From Leucobacter chromiiresistens (GTDB taxonomy: Bacteria; Actinomycetota; Actinomycetes; Actinomycetales; Microbacteriaceae), in assembly GCF_900102345.1 (NCBI RefSeq), contig NZ_FNKB01000001.1, forward strand, positions 2,356,001-2,420,000: a stretch of DNA of 64,000 nucleotides, written 5' to 3'. Below the pieces are notes generated by a model. That model was given only the letters and a program-made list of their open reading frames with translations, ran no database searches and had not been told where the DNA came from. A program made the position numbers and the translations under genes. Positions 36,330 to 44,943 of this stretch are shown here, piece after piece (position 1 is the stretch's first letter; each line of letters starts with the position of its first letter).

Positions 36330-37649
36330 GTGAATCCCGTCGTCGTCATCGGTGCCGGTCCGCAGGGACTGGCCGCCGCAGCCCACCTGATCGAGCGCGG
36401 GCTCGACACAATCGTCCTGGAGTCCGGCGACGCCACCGCCTCGGCCGTGGTCGAGTGGGGCCACGTGCGCCTGTTCTCGCCGTGGACCGAGCTCACTGAT
36501 GCTGCCTCGCGACACCTACTGGAGCCGACCGGATGGTCGGCCCCGACGCAGGGCTACCCGACCGGCGCGCAGTGGATCGAGCAGTACCTCGCACCCCTCG
36601 CAGAGGCCCTCGGCGACCGCGTGCGCTACGGAGCGGGGGTCGTCGGCGTAGGCCGCAAGGGCCGCGACCTCTCCGTCGACGACGGCCGCGCCGAGCAGCC
36701 CTTCGTCGTCCACGTCGAGCGCGCGGACGGCACCGAGGAGCGGATCGAAGCGAGCGCCGTGATCGACGCCTCGGGCACCTGGCGCACACCGAGCCCCGCC
36801 GGAGCTGACGGGCTCCCTGCCCTCGGCGAGAGCGCAGCGACAGACGCAGGCCTCCTGGAGCACCGCATGCCCGCGATCGAGGACGCCAGTGCCCTGGCTG
36901 GCCAGCACGTCGTGGTCGTTGGCAACGGCCATTCCGCCGCGACCACGATCGGGATCCTGTCGCGGGTGGCCAGGCGCGAGCCGGGGACGCGGATCACCTG
37001 GGTGCTGCGCCGCGGCACGGTCGGCAACACCTTCGGCGGCGGCAGCGCCGACGAACTGCCGCAGCGCGGAGCGCTGGGTCAGCGCGCGAAGAAGGCCGTC
37101 GAGGACGGCCTCGTGGACCTCGTGACCGGGTTCCGCACCGAGCAGGTCGCCCTCGCCGCCGGCGAGGCGGTGCTGGTGGCAGAGGACGGCCGCCGGCTCG
37201 CGCCTGCCGCTCGGGTCTTCGTCGCCACCGGCTTCCGTCCCGACCTGTCCTTCCTCTCCGAGATCCGTCTCGACCTCGACATGCGCCTGCAGGCCCCGTC
37301 GAAGATCGCTGCGGAGGTCGACCCGAACGTGCACTCCTGCGGCTCCGTCCGGGCCACCGGCGCGGCCGACCTCGAGCAGCCCGAGCCGGGGTTCTACATC
37401 GTGGGAGCGAAGTCCTACGGCCGTGCGCCGACGTTCCTCGCCCTGACCGGGTTCGAGCAGGTGCGCAGCGTCGTCGCCGCGATCGCCGGGGACCGCGAGG
37501 CCGCGGAACGGGTGGACCTCGTTCTGCCCGACACGGGCGTGTGCGGCGGCTCGGGGCTCTTCGATGCGCCGGACGAGTCCGCCAGCGCGGGATCGTGCTG
37601 CGCGCCGGCCCCGCAGCTCATCCAACTCGGCGTGGGTTCGGCATCCTAG
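36330..37649 (+). CDS. ArsO-like FAD/NAD(P)-dependent monooxygenase of arsenic operon
   Basis: A protein of 439 residues. The GTG at 36330 has GGAGG five bases upstream and gives the family-like start MNPVVVIGAGPQGLAAA; an ATG at 36318 lies on that ribosome site. FAD-binding GAGPQG is at about 8-13 and a second NAD(P) Rossmann motif (VVVVGNGHSA) at about 195. Flavoproteins of this type occur in actinobacterial arsenic operons (ArsO). The C-terminus has Cys groups (CGGSG, then SCCAP), the latter the same as in the ArsR N-terminus, suggesting arsenic binding. The exact reaction is not established. Confidence 0.75.
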   Translation: MNPVVVIGAGPQGLAAAAHLIERGLDTIVLESGDATASAVVEWGHVRLFSPWTELTDAASRHLLEPTGWSAPTQGYPTGAQWIEQYLAPLAEALGDRVRYGAGVVGVGRKGRDLSVDDGRAEQPFVVHVERADGTEERIEASAVIDASGTWRTPSPAGADGLPALGESAATDAGLLEHRMPAIEDASALAGQHVVVVGNGHSAATTIGILSRVARREPGTRITWVLRRGTVGNTFGGGSADELPQRGALGQRAKKAVEDGLVDLVTGFRTEQVALAAGEAVLVAEDGRRLAPAARVFVATGFRPDLSFLSEIRLDLDMRLQAPSKIAAEVDPNVHSCGSVRATGAADLEQPEPGFYIVGAKSYGRAPTFLALTGFEQVRSVVAAIAGDREAAERVDLVLPDTGVCGGSGLFDAPDESASAGSCCAPAPQLIQLGVGSAS

Positions 37650-37673
37650 GTTCACTACCCATTGGTTTCAGGT

Positions 37674-37704
37674 CAGTGCCTGCTGTATAGTTCAGTGCAT
37701 GCTG
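37674..37704 (+). promoter_or_regulatory. cmtR promoter and direct-repeat operator
   Basis: Two direct repeats CAGTGC(C/A)TGCTG at 37674-37685 and 37693-37704 flank a TATAGT -10 element (37686-37691) and run over the ATG at 37699. Transcription would start at about the start codon, so a leaderless mRNA is likely. Binding of CmtR here would block the promoter. Confidence 0.6.
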
Positions 37705-38058
37705 ACCATTGCTTCTCGCCTCGACGTCATGAACCGGCTGGGCCGGGCCATGGCGGACCCGACGCGCTCCCGGATCCTGATGACCCTGTTGGACGGGCCG
37801 AGCTACCCGGCCGTGCTCTCGCGCGAGCTGGAGCTGACGCGCTCCAACGTGTCGAACCACCTGACCTGTCTTCGCGACTGCGGGATCGTAGTCGCCGAGC
37901 CCGAGGGTCGGCAGACGCGCTACGAGATCGCCGACCCGCACCTCGCGGCGGCGCTCACGGCGCTGGTGGACGTGACGCTGGCCGTGGACGAGCACGCGCC
38001 GTGCGTGGACGCCGAGTGCACGGTGCCGGGCTGCTGTGGGACGGGAGCGGGCGCGTGA
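37699..38058 (+). CDS. cmtR: CmtR-type Cd(II)/Pb(II)-sensing repressor
   Basis: An ArsR-family repressor of 119 residues, strongly reminiscent of Mycobacterium CmtR: DPTRSRIL, then LTRSNVSNHLTCLRDCG with the two metal Cys, and further Cys near the C-terminus (HAPCVDAEC), the third ligand position. The tail adds CTVPGCC. The ATG at 37699 is at the predicted transcription start. It overlaps the cadA GTG by 4 bases. It should release cadA transcription on cadmium or lead. Confidence 0.9.
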   Translation: MLTIASRLDVMNRLGRAMADPTRSRILMTLLDGPSYPAVLSRELELTRSNVSNHLTCLRDCGIVVAEPEGRQTRYEIADPHLAAALTALVDVTLAVDEHAPCVDAECTVPGCCGTGAGA

Positions 38059-39965
38059 GCGCGGCGTGCGGCTGCGACGAGCCGGAGACCCGGGTCGGCG
38101 AGGAGGCCGAGGAGGAGCGGGAGCGTCCGTGGTGGCGTGACCGCGGGATCATGGTCCCGGTGCTCTCCGGCGTAGCGTTCGGTACGGGCCTGGTCCTGGA
38201 ATGGACGGGTGCGGAGATCCCGGCGCTGGTGGCGTTCTGGATCGGCCTGCTGCTGGGTGCGTCGACGTTCACGCCCGGCGCGATCCGCAAGCTGTTCACG
38301 GGCAAGCTGGGCATCGGGCTGCTGATGACGATCAGCGCGGTCGGCGCGGTCATCCTCGGCTACGTCGAGGAGGCCGCGGCGCTGGCGTTCCTGTACTCCA
38401 TCGCCGAAGCGCTGGAGGACAAGGCCATGGACCGCGCCCGCGGCGGGCTGCGGGCGCTGCTCAAGCTGGTCCCGGAGACCGCGACCATCCGGCAGGACGG
38501 CGCGCCCGTGGAGGTCGCCGCGAAGGATCTGGCCGTTGGTCAGCTGATGCTCGTGCGTCCGGGTGAGCGGATCGCGACCGACGGGATCGTCCGGACGGGC
38601 CGGTCGAGCCTGGACACCTCGGCGATCACCGGGGAGTCGATCCCGGTGGAGGTCGAGCCCGGCGACGCGGTGTCGGCCGGGGCGATCAACACCGCCGGTG
38701 CCCTGGAGGTCGAGACGACCGCAGCGGGCACCGACAACTCGCTGACCACGATCGTGGAGCTGGTGGAGCAGGCGCAGGCCGAGAAGGGCGACCGCGCCCG
38801 CCTGGCCGACCGCATCGCCCGTCCGCTCGTGCCCGGCGTGCTGATCCTCGCCGCCCTCGTCGCGGTCATCGGCTCGCTGCTGGGCGACCCGGAGCTGTGG
38901 ATCACCCGCGCCCTCGTGGTGCTCGTCGCCGCGTCGCCGTGCGCGCTGGCGATCTCCGTCCCGCTGACCGTCGTCGCCGCGATCGGCTCAGCGAGCAGGT
39001 TCGGCGTGATCATCAAGTCCGGTGCCGTGTTCGAACGGTTCGGCGTGATCCGCCACGTCGCCGTCGACAAGACCGGCACCCTCACCCGCAACGAGCCCGC
39101 CGTCACCGCCATCCTCACCGCCGACGGCGTGACCGAGGCGCAGGCCCTGGCCTGGGCGGCATCCCTGGAGCAGCACAGCACCCACCCGCTGGCCGCCGCG
39201 ATCACCGCCGCCTCGCCCGGAGCCCCCGCCGCCCTGGACGTGACCGAGCAGGCCGGGCACGGCATCGAGGGCACCCTCGACGGGGCCCGGGTCACCGTCG
39301 GCAGCCCTCGATGGCTGGACGCCGGGACGCTCAAGGACCAGGTGGCGGGCCTGGAGGAGCAGGGCATGACCGTCGTGATCGTGCACCGCGACGGCGTCCC
39401 GGTCGCCGCGATCGGGGTCCGCGACGAGCTGCGACCCGAAGTCCCCGAGGTGGTCCGCACCCTCGCCGCCCAGGGCGTCGGGATGACCATGCTCACCGGC
39501 GACAACGCCCGCACCGCCCGGGCGCTGGCCGCGCAGGCCGGGATCGAGGATGTGCGCGCCGAGCTGCGCCCGGAGGACAAGGCCGCCGCGATCGGCGAGC
39601 TGGGCAGGCACGGCTCGGTCGCGATGATCGGCGACGGCATCAACGACGCCCCCGCCCTCTCCGCCGCGGACATCGGCATCGCGATGGGCGCGACCGGCTC
39701 CGACGCCGCGATCGAGTCCGCCGACGTCGCCTTCACCGGCCACGACCTGCGGCTCCTCCCGCGGGCGTTCGACCACGCCCGTCGCGGACGGCGCATTATC
39801 AATCAGAACATCATCCTGTCGCTGCTGATCATCACCGCCCTGCTGCCGCTGGCCCTGTTCGGCGTGCTGGGGCTGGCCGCGGTGGTGCTGGTGCACGAGA
39901 TCGCCGAGGTGATCGTGATCCTCAACGGGCTGCGCGCCGCGCGCACCAGGAAGTCGATCGCGTGA
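38055..39965 (+). CDS. cadA: Cd/Zn/Pb-exporting P1B-type ATPase
   Basis: A protein of 636 residues with a GTG start overlapping the cmtR stop. Eight hydrophobic segments are visible. The metal site is SPC (AASPCALAIS), the phosphorylation site DKTGTLT, and the hinge GDGINDAPAL; TGES is present in the actuator domain. There is no ferredoxin-like HMA domain; instead the N-terminus has CGCDEPE, a short metal-binding candidate. It exports divalent soft metals from the cytoplasm. It overlaps lspA. Confidence 0.93.
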   Translation: MSAACGCDEPETRVGEEAEEERERPWWRDRGIMVPVLSGVAFGTGLVLEWTGAEIPALVAFWIGLLLGASTFTPGAIRKLFTGKLGIGLLMTISAVGAVILGYVEEAAALAFLYSIAEALEDKAMDRARGGLRALLKLVPETATIRQDGAPVEVAAKDLAVGQLMLVRPGERIATDGIVRTGRSSLDTSAITGESIPVEVEPGDAVSAGAINTAGALEVETTAAGTDNSLTTIVELVEQAQAEKGDRARLADRIARPLVPGVLILAALVAVIGSLLGDPELWITRALVVLVAASPCALAISVPLTVVAAIGSASRFGVIIKSGAVFERFGVIRHVAVDKTGTLTRNEPAVTAILTADGVTEAQALAWAASLEQHSTHPLAAAITAASPGAPAALDVTEQAGHGIEGTLDGARVTVGSPRWLDAGTLKDQVAGLEEQGMTVVIVHRDGVPVAAIGVRDELRPEVPEVVRTLAAQGVGMTMLTGDNARTARALAAQAGIEDVRAELRPEDKAAAIGELGRHGSVAMIGDGINDAPALSAADIGIAMGATGSDAAIESADVAFTGHDLRLLPRAFDHARRGRRIINQNIILSLLIITALLPLALFGVLGLAAVVLVHEIAEVIVILNGLRAARTRKSIA

Positions 39966-40516
39966 CCGCGCAGGGCACCGTCGTCGCCGAGGGGACGAGC
40001 CCGCCCTCCCCGAAAGGTCGGAGGGCACTCGGCGTCGCCCTCGCGGTCGCCGTGCTCGCCGTGGCCCTCGATCAGGGGTCGAAGGCCCTCGCTGTGGCGC
40101 AGTTGACTTCTGGCGAGCGGGTTCCGCTGGTCGGCGACCTGTTCGGCCTGTCCCTGGTCTACAACCCCGGAGCCGCGTTCTCGCTCGGCTCCGGGTCCAC
40201 CTGGATCTTCACCCTCGTCGGCCTCCTCGCCGCCATCGCGGTAGTTGTGTTCGCTGTGCGGCTGCGTGGCGCGCGGTGGGGTGCCGCGTTGGGCCTGGTC
40301 CTCGGCGGCGCGGTCGGCAACCTCGTCGACCGGCTCCTGAACCCGCCCTCCTTCGGACAGGGGCAGGTCACGGACTTCCTCGCCTACGGCGACCTGTTCG
40401 TCGGGAACGTCGCCGATGTCTTCGTCGTCGCCGGTGTCGGCCTGCTCTGCCTGATCCTTCTCCCGCCAGGCCCGGACCGGGCGTCGAACGACGCGCGATT
40501 CGAGGATGCCGCATGA
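39962..40516 (+). CDS. lspA: Signal peptidase II (LspA), transposon copy
   Basis: Lipoprotein signal peptidase of 184 residues with four membrane helices. Catalytic Asp regions are visible: GNLVDRLL and NVADVFVV, plus YNPGAAFS. The GTG start overlaps the cadA stop. Accessory lspA genes often sit after cadA in resistance cassettes; why is unclear. It is a second copy unlikely to be the cell's housekeeping one. Confidence 0.92.
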   Translation: MTAQGTVVAEGTSPPSPKGRRALGVALAVAVLAVALDQGSKALAVAQLTSGERVPLVGDLFGLSLVYNPGAAFSLGSGSTWIFTLVGLLAAIAVVVFAVRLRGARWGAALGLVLGGAVGNLVDRLLNPPSFGQGQVTDFLAYGDLFVGNVADVFVVAGVGLLCLILLPPGPDRASNDARFEDAA

Positions 40517-40821
40517 AGGTCGAGCTGCTGCACATTGTCGGTTGCCCGAACACGGACGTGGCCGAAGCCAACGCGCGCGCAGCACTGGACGCTCTTGGAT
40601 TCAGGGCCGTGCCTGTCGAGCTGGTCACGATCCGGACCGAGGCCGAGGCGGTAAGCACCCGGTTCGGAGGCTCGCCCACGATCCTCGTCGACGGCGTCGA
40701 CCTGTTCCCGACAGCACCGGTCCGCTCGCTCGCGTGCCGCGTCTATGCGACGAGGAACGGGTTCGCCGGAGCGCCTACGCAGGAGCAGATCGAAGCAGCG
40801 CTGCGAGGCGCGTCCCGGTAG
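40513..40821 (+). CDS. Thioredoxin-fold small protein of cadA operon
   Basis: A protein of 102 residues with a beta-alpha-beta start (VELLHIVGCPNT), a single Cys-Pro at the position of the thioredoxin active site, and GSPTILVDG with the cis-Pro. A second Cys is in LACRVY. Proteins like this follow lspA/cadA in many actinobacterial cassettes and are sometimes called alkylmercury-lyase-like; a redox or metal-chaperone role is inference. The ATG overlaps the lspA stop. Confidence 0.7.
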   Translation: MKVELLHIVGCPNTDVAEANARAALDALGFRAVPVELVTIRTEAEAVSTRFGGSPTILVDGVDLFPTAPVRSLACRVYATRNGFAGAPTQEQIEAALRGASR

Positions 40822-40967
40822 AGCAAGAACGGGCTGTAGCGCGATCGATGGCGCACGCCTCACGGCACATCGGTGTTCGCCGCAGGGACCAGGAAACCCG
40901 GAAACACAGCGGAGAGGCAGGGCCATTGGCCGCTGCCCCTCCCGTGCTCGCAGTCCCTCGCAGTCCC

Positions 40968-41372
40968 TCAGACGAGCAGTTCCGCCAGCAGCGTTTCGAC
41001 GCGACCTTTGATCTCGTCCCGGATCGGGCGCACGGCATCGATGCCCTGTCCGGCCGGGTCGTCGAGCTTCCAGTCCTCGTAGCGCTTGCCGGGGAAGAAC
41101 GGGCACGCGTCGCCGCAGCCCATGGTGATCACCACGTCGGAGTCCTGCACCGCTTCGGTGGTGAGCACTTTCGGCTGTTCGGCGGTGATGTCGATGCCGA
41201 CTTCGCGCATCGCCTCGACGGCGACGGAGTTGATCTGGTCGGCGGGTATGGATCCGGCGGAGCGGACCTCGACGCGGTCGCCTGCGAGCTCGCGGAGCCA
41301 GCCGGCGGCCATCTGGGAGCGCCCGGCGTTGTGGACGCAGACGAAGAGGACGGAAGGCTTCTGGTCAGTCAT
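40968..41372 (-). CDS. arsC: Arsenate reductase, LMW-phosphatase type
   Basis: Reduces arsenate to arsenite for export by Acr3. The 134 residues contain the CX5R loop VCVHNAGRSQ, the second Cys in TMGCGDACPFFPG (two Cys), and a DDPAGQG segment with the catalytic Asp. It is the last gene of the leftward operon, which supplies thioredoxin and its reductase for recycling. It is convergent with the cadA operon; the 146 bases between hold no gene. Confidence 0.92.
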   Translation of the reverse strand: MTDQKPSVLFVCVHNAGRSQMAAGWLRELAGDRVEVRSAGSIPADQINSVAVEAMREVGIDITAEQPKVLTTEAVQDSDVVITMGCGDACPFFPGKRYEDWKLDDPAGQGIDAVRPIRDEIKGRVETLLAELLV

Positions 41373-41388
41373 TGTTGTTCGCTTTCGT

Positions 41389-42393
41389 TCAGTCGGTGAG
41401 CGTGGCGAGGAGCTCGCGGACGCGGCCCTCGATATCGTGGCGGATCGCGTCGACCCCGTCCGGGGAAGCGAGAGCCGGGTCGCCCACGGCCCAGTCCTCG
41501 TAGCGGACGCCGGGGATGATCGGGCAGACGTCGCCGCAGCCCATGGTGACCACCACGTCGGCCGCGCGCACGGCGTCGTCGGTGAGCGGCTTCGGGAACG
41601 CCGTCTCGGCTTCCTGCTCGCCCTCGATCTCCGTGAGCAGGGAGCGCACGTGCGGGTGCATGTCCGAGGCAGGGGCGGAGCCTGCTGAGCGGGCGATCAC
41701 GGCACCGCCTGCGAGCTGGTTGACGATCGCGGCGGCGAGCTGGGAGCGGCCCGCGTTCTGCACGCACACAAACAGCACCTGCGGCACCCCGGCCGAGCGG
41801 TCCCTGGCCAGGTCGGCGAGGCGCTGCCGGGCGAACCGTTCGGTCAGCGGGATCATGTGCGCCGTCAGCTTCGCTGAACGCACCAGGCCGGCGTAGGACT
41901 CGCGCACGATCGCGATCACGAGGTCCCGGTTCAGCCCGGTGAGCTCGTCCGCGAGCTCTTCGGCGAGGCGGGTCACGCGGGCGTCCATCTGCTGCAGGGC
42001 CTCGGCCCGTGCTGCGGCGTCTTCGGGTTCGTCGGTGACGGCCGCGGCGGGAGCGAACGCGTCGAGGAGGGACGCGACGGCGCGCTGCTTGCCCGGCGCG
42101 ATGCGGTACCAGACCCAGGTGCCGCGCCGCTCGGAGGCCAGCATCCCGGTCTCCTTGAGCACCTTCAGGTGGTGCGAGACCGTCGGCTGGGAGACCTCTG
42201 CCAGCTCGGCGAGGTCGCACACGCAGGACTCGCCGCGCGGGTCGGCCGCGATCGCGGAGAGCATCCGCAGCCGCAGCGGGTCCGCCAGCGCCTTCAGCGC
42301 ACTGGCGACCGTGCTCGCCGCCTCCGCGCCGATTGCGTGGGTCGTCGACGGCGAGCATGCCTCGGCGTCGGGGATGGTGGCAGCGTCGGTCAT
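41389..42393 (-). CDS. ArsR-ArsC fusion: arsenite repressor joined to arsenate reductase
   Basis: A protein of 334 residues. The N-terminal ArsR domain (about 20-115) has ESCVCDLAE with the arsenite Cys pair and SQPTVSHHLKVL. A helical linker (about 120-195, three-helix bundle type) joins an LMW-phosphatase-type ArsC (about 200-334) with VCVQNAGRSQ and TMGCGDVCPIIPG. Both halves keep their key Cys. It sits between acr3 (4-base overlap) and a separate arsC. The fusion type is known in actinobacteria; coupling of sensing and reduction is an inference. Confidence 0.9.
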   Translation of the reverse strand: MTDAATIPDAEACSPSTTHAIGAEAASTVASALKALADPLRLRMLSAIAADPRGESCVCDLAELAEVSQPTVSHHLKVLKETGMLASERRGTWVWYRIAPGKQRAVASLLDAFAPAAAVTDEPEDAAARAEALQQMDARVTRLAEELADELTGLNRDLVIAIVRESYAGLVRSAKLTAHMIPLTERFARQRLADLARDRSAGVPQVLFVCVQNAGRSQLAAAIVNQLAGGAVIARSAGSAPASDMHPHVRSLLTEIEGEQEAETAFPKPLTDDAVRAADVVVTMGCGDVCPIIPGVRYEDWAVGDPALASPDGVDAIRHDIEGRVRELLATLTD

Positions 42394-43478
42394 GACGTCC
42401 TCGATTCAGCGGTATACGGATCCGTGCGGAACCAGGCTCTGGCGGCCCAGAGGGAGACGTAGACGAGGCCGACGAGCACAGGGACCTCGATGAGCGGACC
42501 CACGACGCCGGCCAGCGCCTGGCCGGAGGCGGCCCCGAAGGTCCCGATGGCGACGGCGATCGCGAGCTCGAAGTTGTTGCCCGCCGCGGTGAACGCCAGC
42601 GTCGTCGACCGCGCGTAGCCGAGGCCGATGCCCTTGCCGAGCAGCAGCCCCGCGAACCACATCAGGCCGAAGTAGACCAGCAGCGGCAGCGCGATGCGCG
42701 CCACGTCGAGAGGCTTCGCCAGCACCGCGTTGCCCTGCAGTGCGAACAGCAGCACGATCGTGAACAGCAGCCCGTAGAGCGCCCACGGCCCGATCCTCGG
42801 GAGGAACTTCTCTTCGTACCAGTCGCGCCCCTTGCGCTTCTCGCCGATGAAGCGGGACGCGAAGCCCGCGATGAGCGGGATCCCGAGGAACACGAGCACG
42901 TTCAGCGCGATCTGCCAGACCGAGATCTCCAGTCCCTGTGCGTCCAGGCCCAGCCAGCCCGGCAGCACAGTCAGGTAGAACCAGCCCAGCACCGAGAACA
43001 TCACGACCTGGAAGACCGAGTTGATCGCGACGAGCACCGCGGTCGCCTCGCGGTCGCCGCAGGCGAGGTCGTTCCAGATCACGACCATAGCGATGCATCG
43101 GGCGAGGCCGACGATGATCAGCCCGGTCCGGTACTCGGGCAGGTCCGGCAGGAAGATCCACGCGAGCGCGAACATCACCGCGGGCCCGACGAGCCAGTTC
43201 AGCACGAGCGAGGAGACCAGGAGCTTCTTGTCACCCGTGACGGCTGCGACCTTGTCGTAGCGGACCTTCGCGAGCACGGGGTACATCATCACCAGCAGGC
43301 CCAGCCCGATCGGGACCGAGATCCCGCCGACCTCCATCGCAGACAGCGCGTCGGAGAGCGCCGGCACGAACCGGCCGAGCACGAGGCCGGCGACCATCGC
43401 GAGGCCGATCCAGAGCGGCAGCCACTTGTCGAGGGTGGAGAGCCGTTTCGGGGTGGTGCGGGTCAGGGCGTCGGTCAT
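42390..43478 (-). CDS. acr3: Acr3 arsenite efflux permease
   Basis: A protein of 362 residues with ten membrane helices. The conserved Cys in LARCIAMVVIWNDLACGD and the Glu in FTAAGNNFELAIAVAI are the residues of Acr3-type carriers. The ATG at 43478 overlaps the trxA stop; an open frame extends upstream inside trxA but is not used. It exports arsenite using the membrane potential. Confidence 0.95.
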   Translation of the reverse strand: MTDALTRTTPKRLSTLDKWLPLWIGLAMVAGLVLGRFVPALSDALSAMEVGGISVPIGLGLLVMMYPVLAKVRYDKVAAVTGDKKLLVSSLVLNWLVGPAVMFALAWIFLPDLPEYRTGLIIVGLARCIAMVVIWNDLACGDREATAVLVAINSVFQVVMFSVLGWFYLTVLPGWLGLDAQGLEISVWQIALNVLVFLGIPLIAGFASRFIGEKRKGRDWYEEKFLPRIGPWALYGLLFTIVLLFALQGNAVLAKPLDVARIALPLLVYFGLMWFAGLLLGKGIGLGYARSTTLAFTAAGNNFELAIAVAIGTFGAASGQALAGVVGPLIEVPVLVGLVYVSLWAARAWFRTDPYTAESRTS

Positions 43479-43801
43479 GCGAGCAGCTCCTCGAGCTTCG
43501 CGACGTAGACGGGTTTCGGGTGCGCGCCGATCAGCACGTCGACACGTTCCCCGTTCCGGTAGAAGCCGAGGGTCGGGATCGAGGTCACGCCGGCCGCGGT
43601 CACGGTCTCGGGGTTCTGGTCGGCGTCGATCTTCACGATCTTCACCCGGCCCTCGTACTCGCCGGCGAGCTGGTCCAGGATCGGGGCGATCGCCCTGCAC
43701 GGGCCGCACCAGGTCGCCCAGATGTCGACCACGACGGGCAGCTCGGACTCGAGCACCTCGGCCTGGAAGGTGGCGTCGGTGACGGGGGTGACGGTGCTCA
43801 T
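43475..43801 (-). CDS. trxA: Thioredoxin
   Basis: A protein of 108 residues with the WCGPC active site and cis-Pro in SIPTLGFY, complete in length. Overlaps trxB by 4 bases. In this operon it should reduce the arsenate reductases, making the transposon self-sufficient. Confidence 0.95.
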   Translation of the reverse strand: MSTVTPVTDATFQAEVLESELPVVVDIWATWCGPCRAIAPILDQLAGEYEGRVKIVKIDADQNPETVTAAGVTSIPTLGFYRNGERVDVLIGAHPKPVYVAKLEELLA

Positions 43802-44772
43802 ACGGAGACCTCCAGAACAGGCTCGGAAACGGTGGCGGGTGCGAGGTGCGACAGGTAGTGCTGGGCGTCCTGCGCGGCCGCGCAGCCGGTGCCCGCGGCG
43901 GTGATCGCCTGCCGATACGTGTGGTCGACGAGATCCCCGGCCGCGAACACCCCGGCCAGATTCGTCCGCGTCGACGGGTGCGCGACCCGCACGTACCCGT
44001 CCGCGTCGGTGTCGACCTGCCCAGTCACGAGCTCGGAGCGCGGGTCGTGCCCGATCGCGACGAACACCCCCGTCGCGTCGAGCCTCCGCTCGGCCCCGGT
44101 GATCGTGTCGCGCAGCGTGAGCCCGGTGACCTGCTCGTCGCCGAGGATCGCGGCGACCTCGCTGTTCCAGGCGACCTCGATCTTCGGATCGTCCAGCACG
44201 CGCTGTGCCATGATTCTCGACGCTCGGAACTCGTCCCGGCGGTGCACGACGGTGACTTTCGATGCGAACCGGGTGAGGAACAGCGCCTCCTCCATCGCGG
44301 AATCCCCGCCACCGATCACGGCGATCTCCTTGTCGCGGAAGAAGAACCCGTCGCAGGTCGCGCACCAGGACACTCCGTGCCCCGACAGGCGCTCTTCCTC
44401 GGGGAGGCCGAGCTTGCGGTACGCGGAACCCATCGTCAGGATCACCGCCCGCGCCCGGTACGTCATCCCGGCACCCGTCTCGATGGTCTTCACGTCGCCG
44501 TCGAGCTCGAGGCGAATCGCGTCGTCGTAGACGATCCGAGCGCCGAACCGCTCAGCCTGCGCCCGCATCGACTCCATCAGCTCCGGCCCCTGCACGCCAT
44601 CGACGAAGCCGGGGAAGTTCTCCACCTCGGTCGTCGTCATCAGCGCACCGCCCGCGGTGACCGAGCCCGCGATCACGTTCGGCGCAAGACCCGCGCGGGC
44701 CGCGTAGACCGCCGCGGTGTATCCGGCGGGACCGGACCCGACGATGACCAGTTCGACTTCTTGATTCGACAT
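43798..44772 (-). CDS. trxB: Thioredoxin reductase
   Basis: A protein of 324 residues: FAD motif [10 protein letters not shown] near the N-terminus, redox CATC ([10 protein letters not shown]) at about 138-141, NADPH motif [10 protein letters not shown], and [10 protein letters not shown] near the end. First gene of the leftward arsenic operon, downstream of a motif shared with the arsR promoter. It uses NADPH to recharge the thioredoxin made by the next gene. Confidence 0.95.
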   Translation of the reverse strand: MSNQEVELVIVGSGPAGYTAAVYAARAGLAPNVIAGSVTAGGALMTTTEVENFPGFVDGVQGPELMESMRAQAERFGARIVYDDAIRLELDGDVKTIETGAGMTYRARAVILTMGSAYRKLGLPEEERLSGHGVSWCATCDGFFFRDKEIAVIGGGDSAMEEALFLTRFASKVTVVHRRDEFRASRIMAQRVLDDPKIEVAWNSEVAAILGDEQVTGLTLRDTITGAERRLDATGVFVAIGHDPRSELVTGQVDTDADGYVRVAHPSTRTNLAGVFAAGDLVDHTYRQAITAAGTGCAAAQDAQHYLSHLAPATVSEPVLEVSV

Positions 44773-44778
44773 ACTTTT

Positions 44779-44797
44779 ATATTGACATCTATCGAAT
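44779..44797. promoter_or_regulatory. Probable ArsR operator upstream of trxB
   Basis: ATATTGACATCTATCGAAT, the second copy of the motif found between arsR and the flavoprotein gene at 36255-36273. It lies 7 bases upstream of the trxB start codon. Confidence 0.65.
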
Positions 44798-44896
44798 CAG
44801 TTCGCGAGCCCATGCCGGCTTTGTCACCGGATGTTCACCTACCGTGCTCAGGCAGGGCTGCCAACGCCCTTCGCGCGTGACCTCCGCATCATCGAC

Positions 44897-44919
44897 GAAC
44901 AGTGCATGAAAAGTGCACT
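44897..44919. repeat. Right-end terminal repeat and palindrome of transposon
   Basis: GAACAGTGCAT (44897-44907) is the complement of the left-end ATGCAACTGTT with one base missing, and AGTGCA-TGAAAAG-TGCACT (44901-44919) is a palindrome. About 25 bases separate it from the resumed umuC sequence. Confidence 0.55.
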
Positions 44920-44943
44920 CTTCAACAATCGGACCTACCAGTA

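Larger units (their letters stand above)
32314..44943. mobile_element. 12.6-kb Tn554-like transposon with arsenic/cadmium resistance, inserted in umuC
   Basis: The two halves of umuC bracket a segment that starts with a three-gene recombinase module and carries two metal-resistance operons. The module layout (tyrosine recombinase, small protein, larger recombinase-like protein) recalls Tn554 TnpA/TnpC/TnpB, which also insert into a fixed site in a gene. The ends share an imperfect inverted repeat (ATGCAACTGTT at 32335-32345; its complement with one base missing at 44897-44907) and each has a short palindrome. No target duplication is visible, and exact ends are uncertain by a few bases. Confidence 0.85.
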
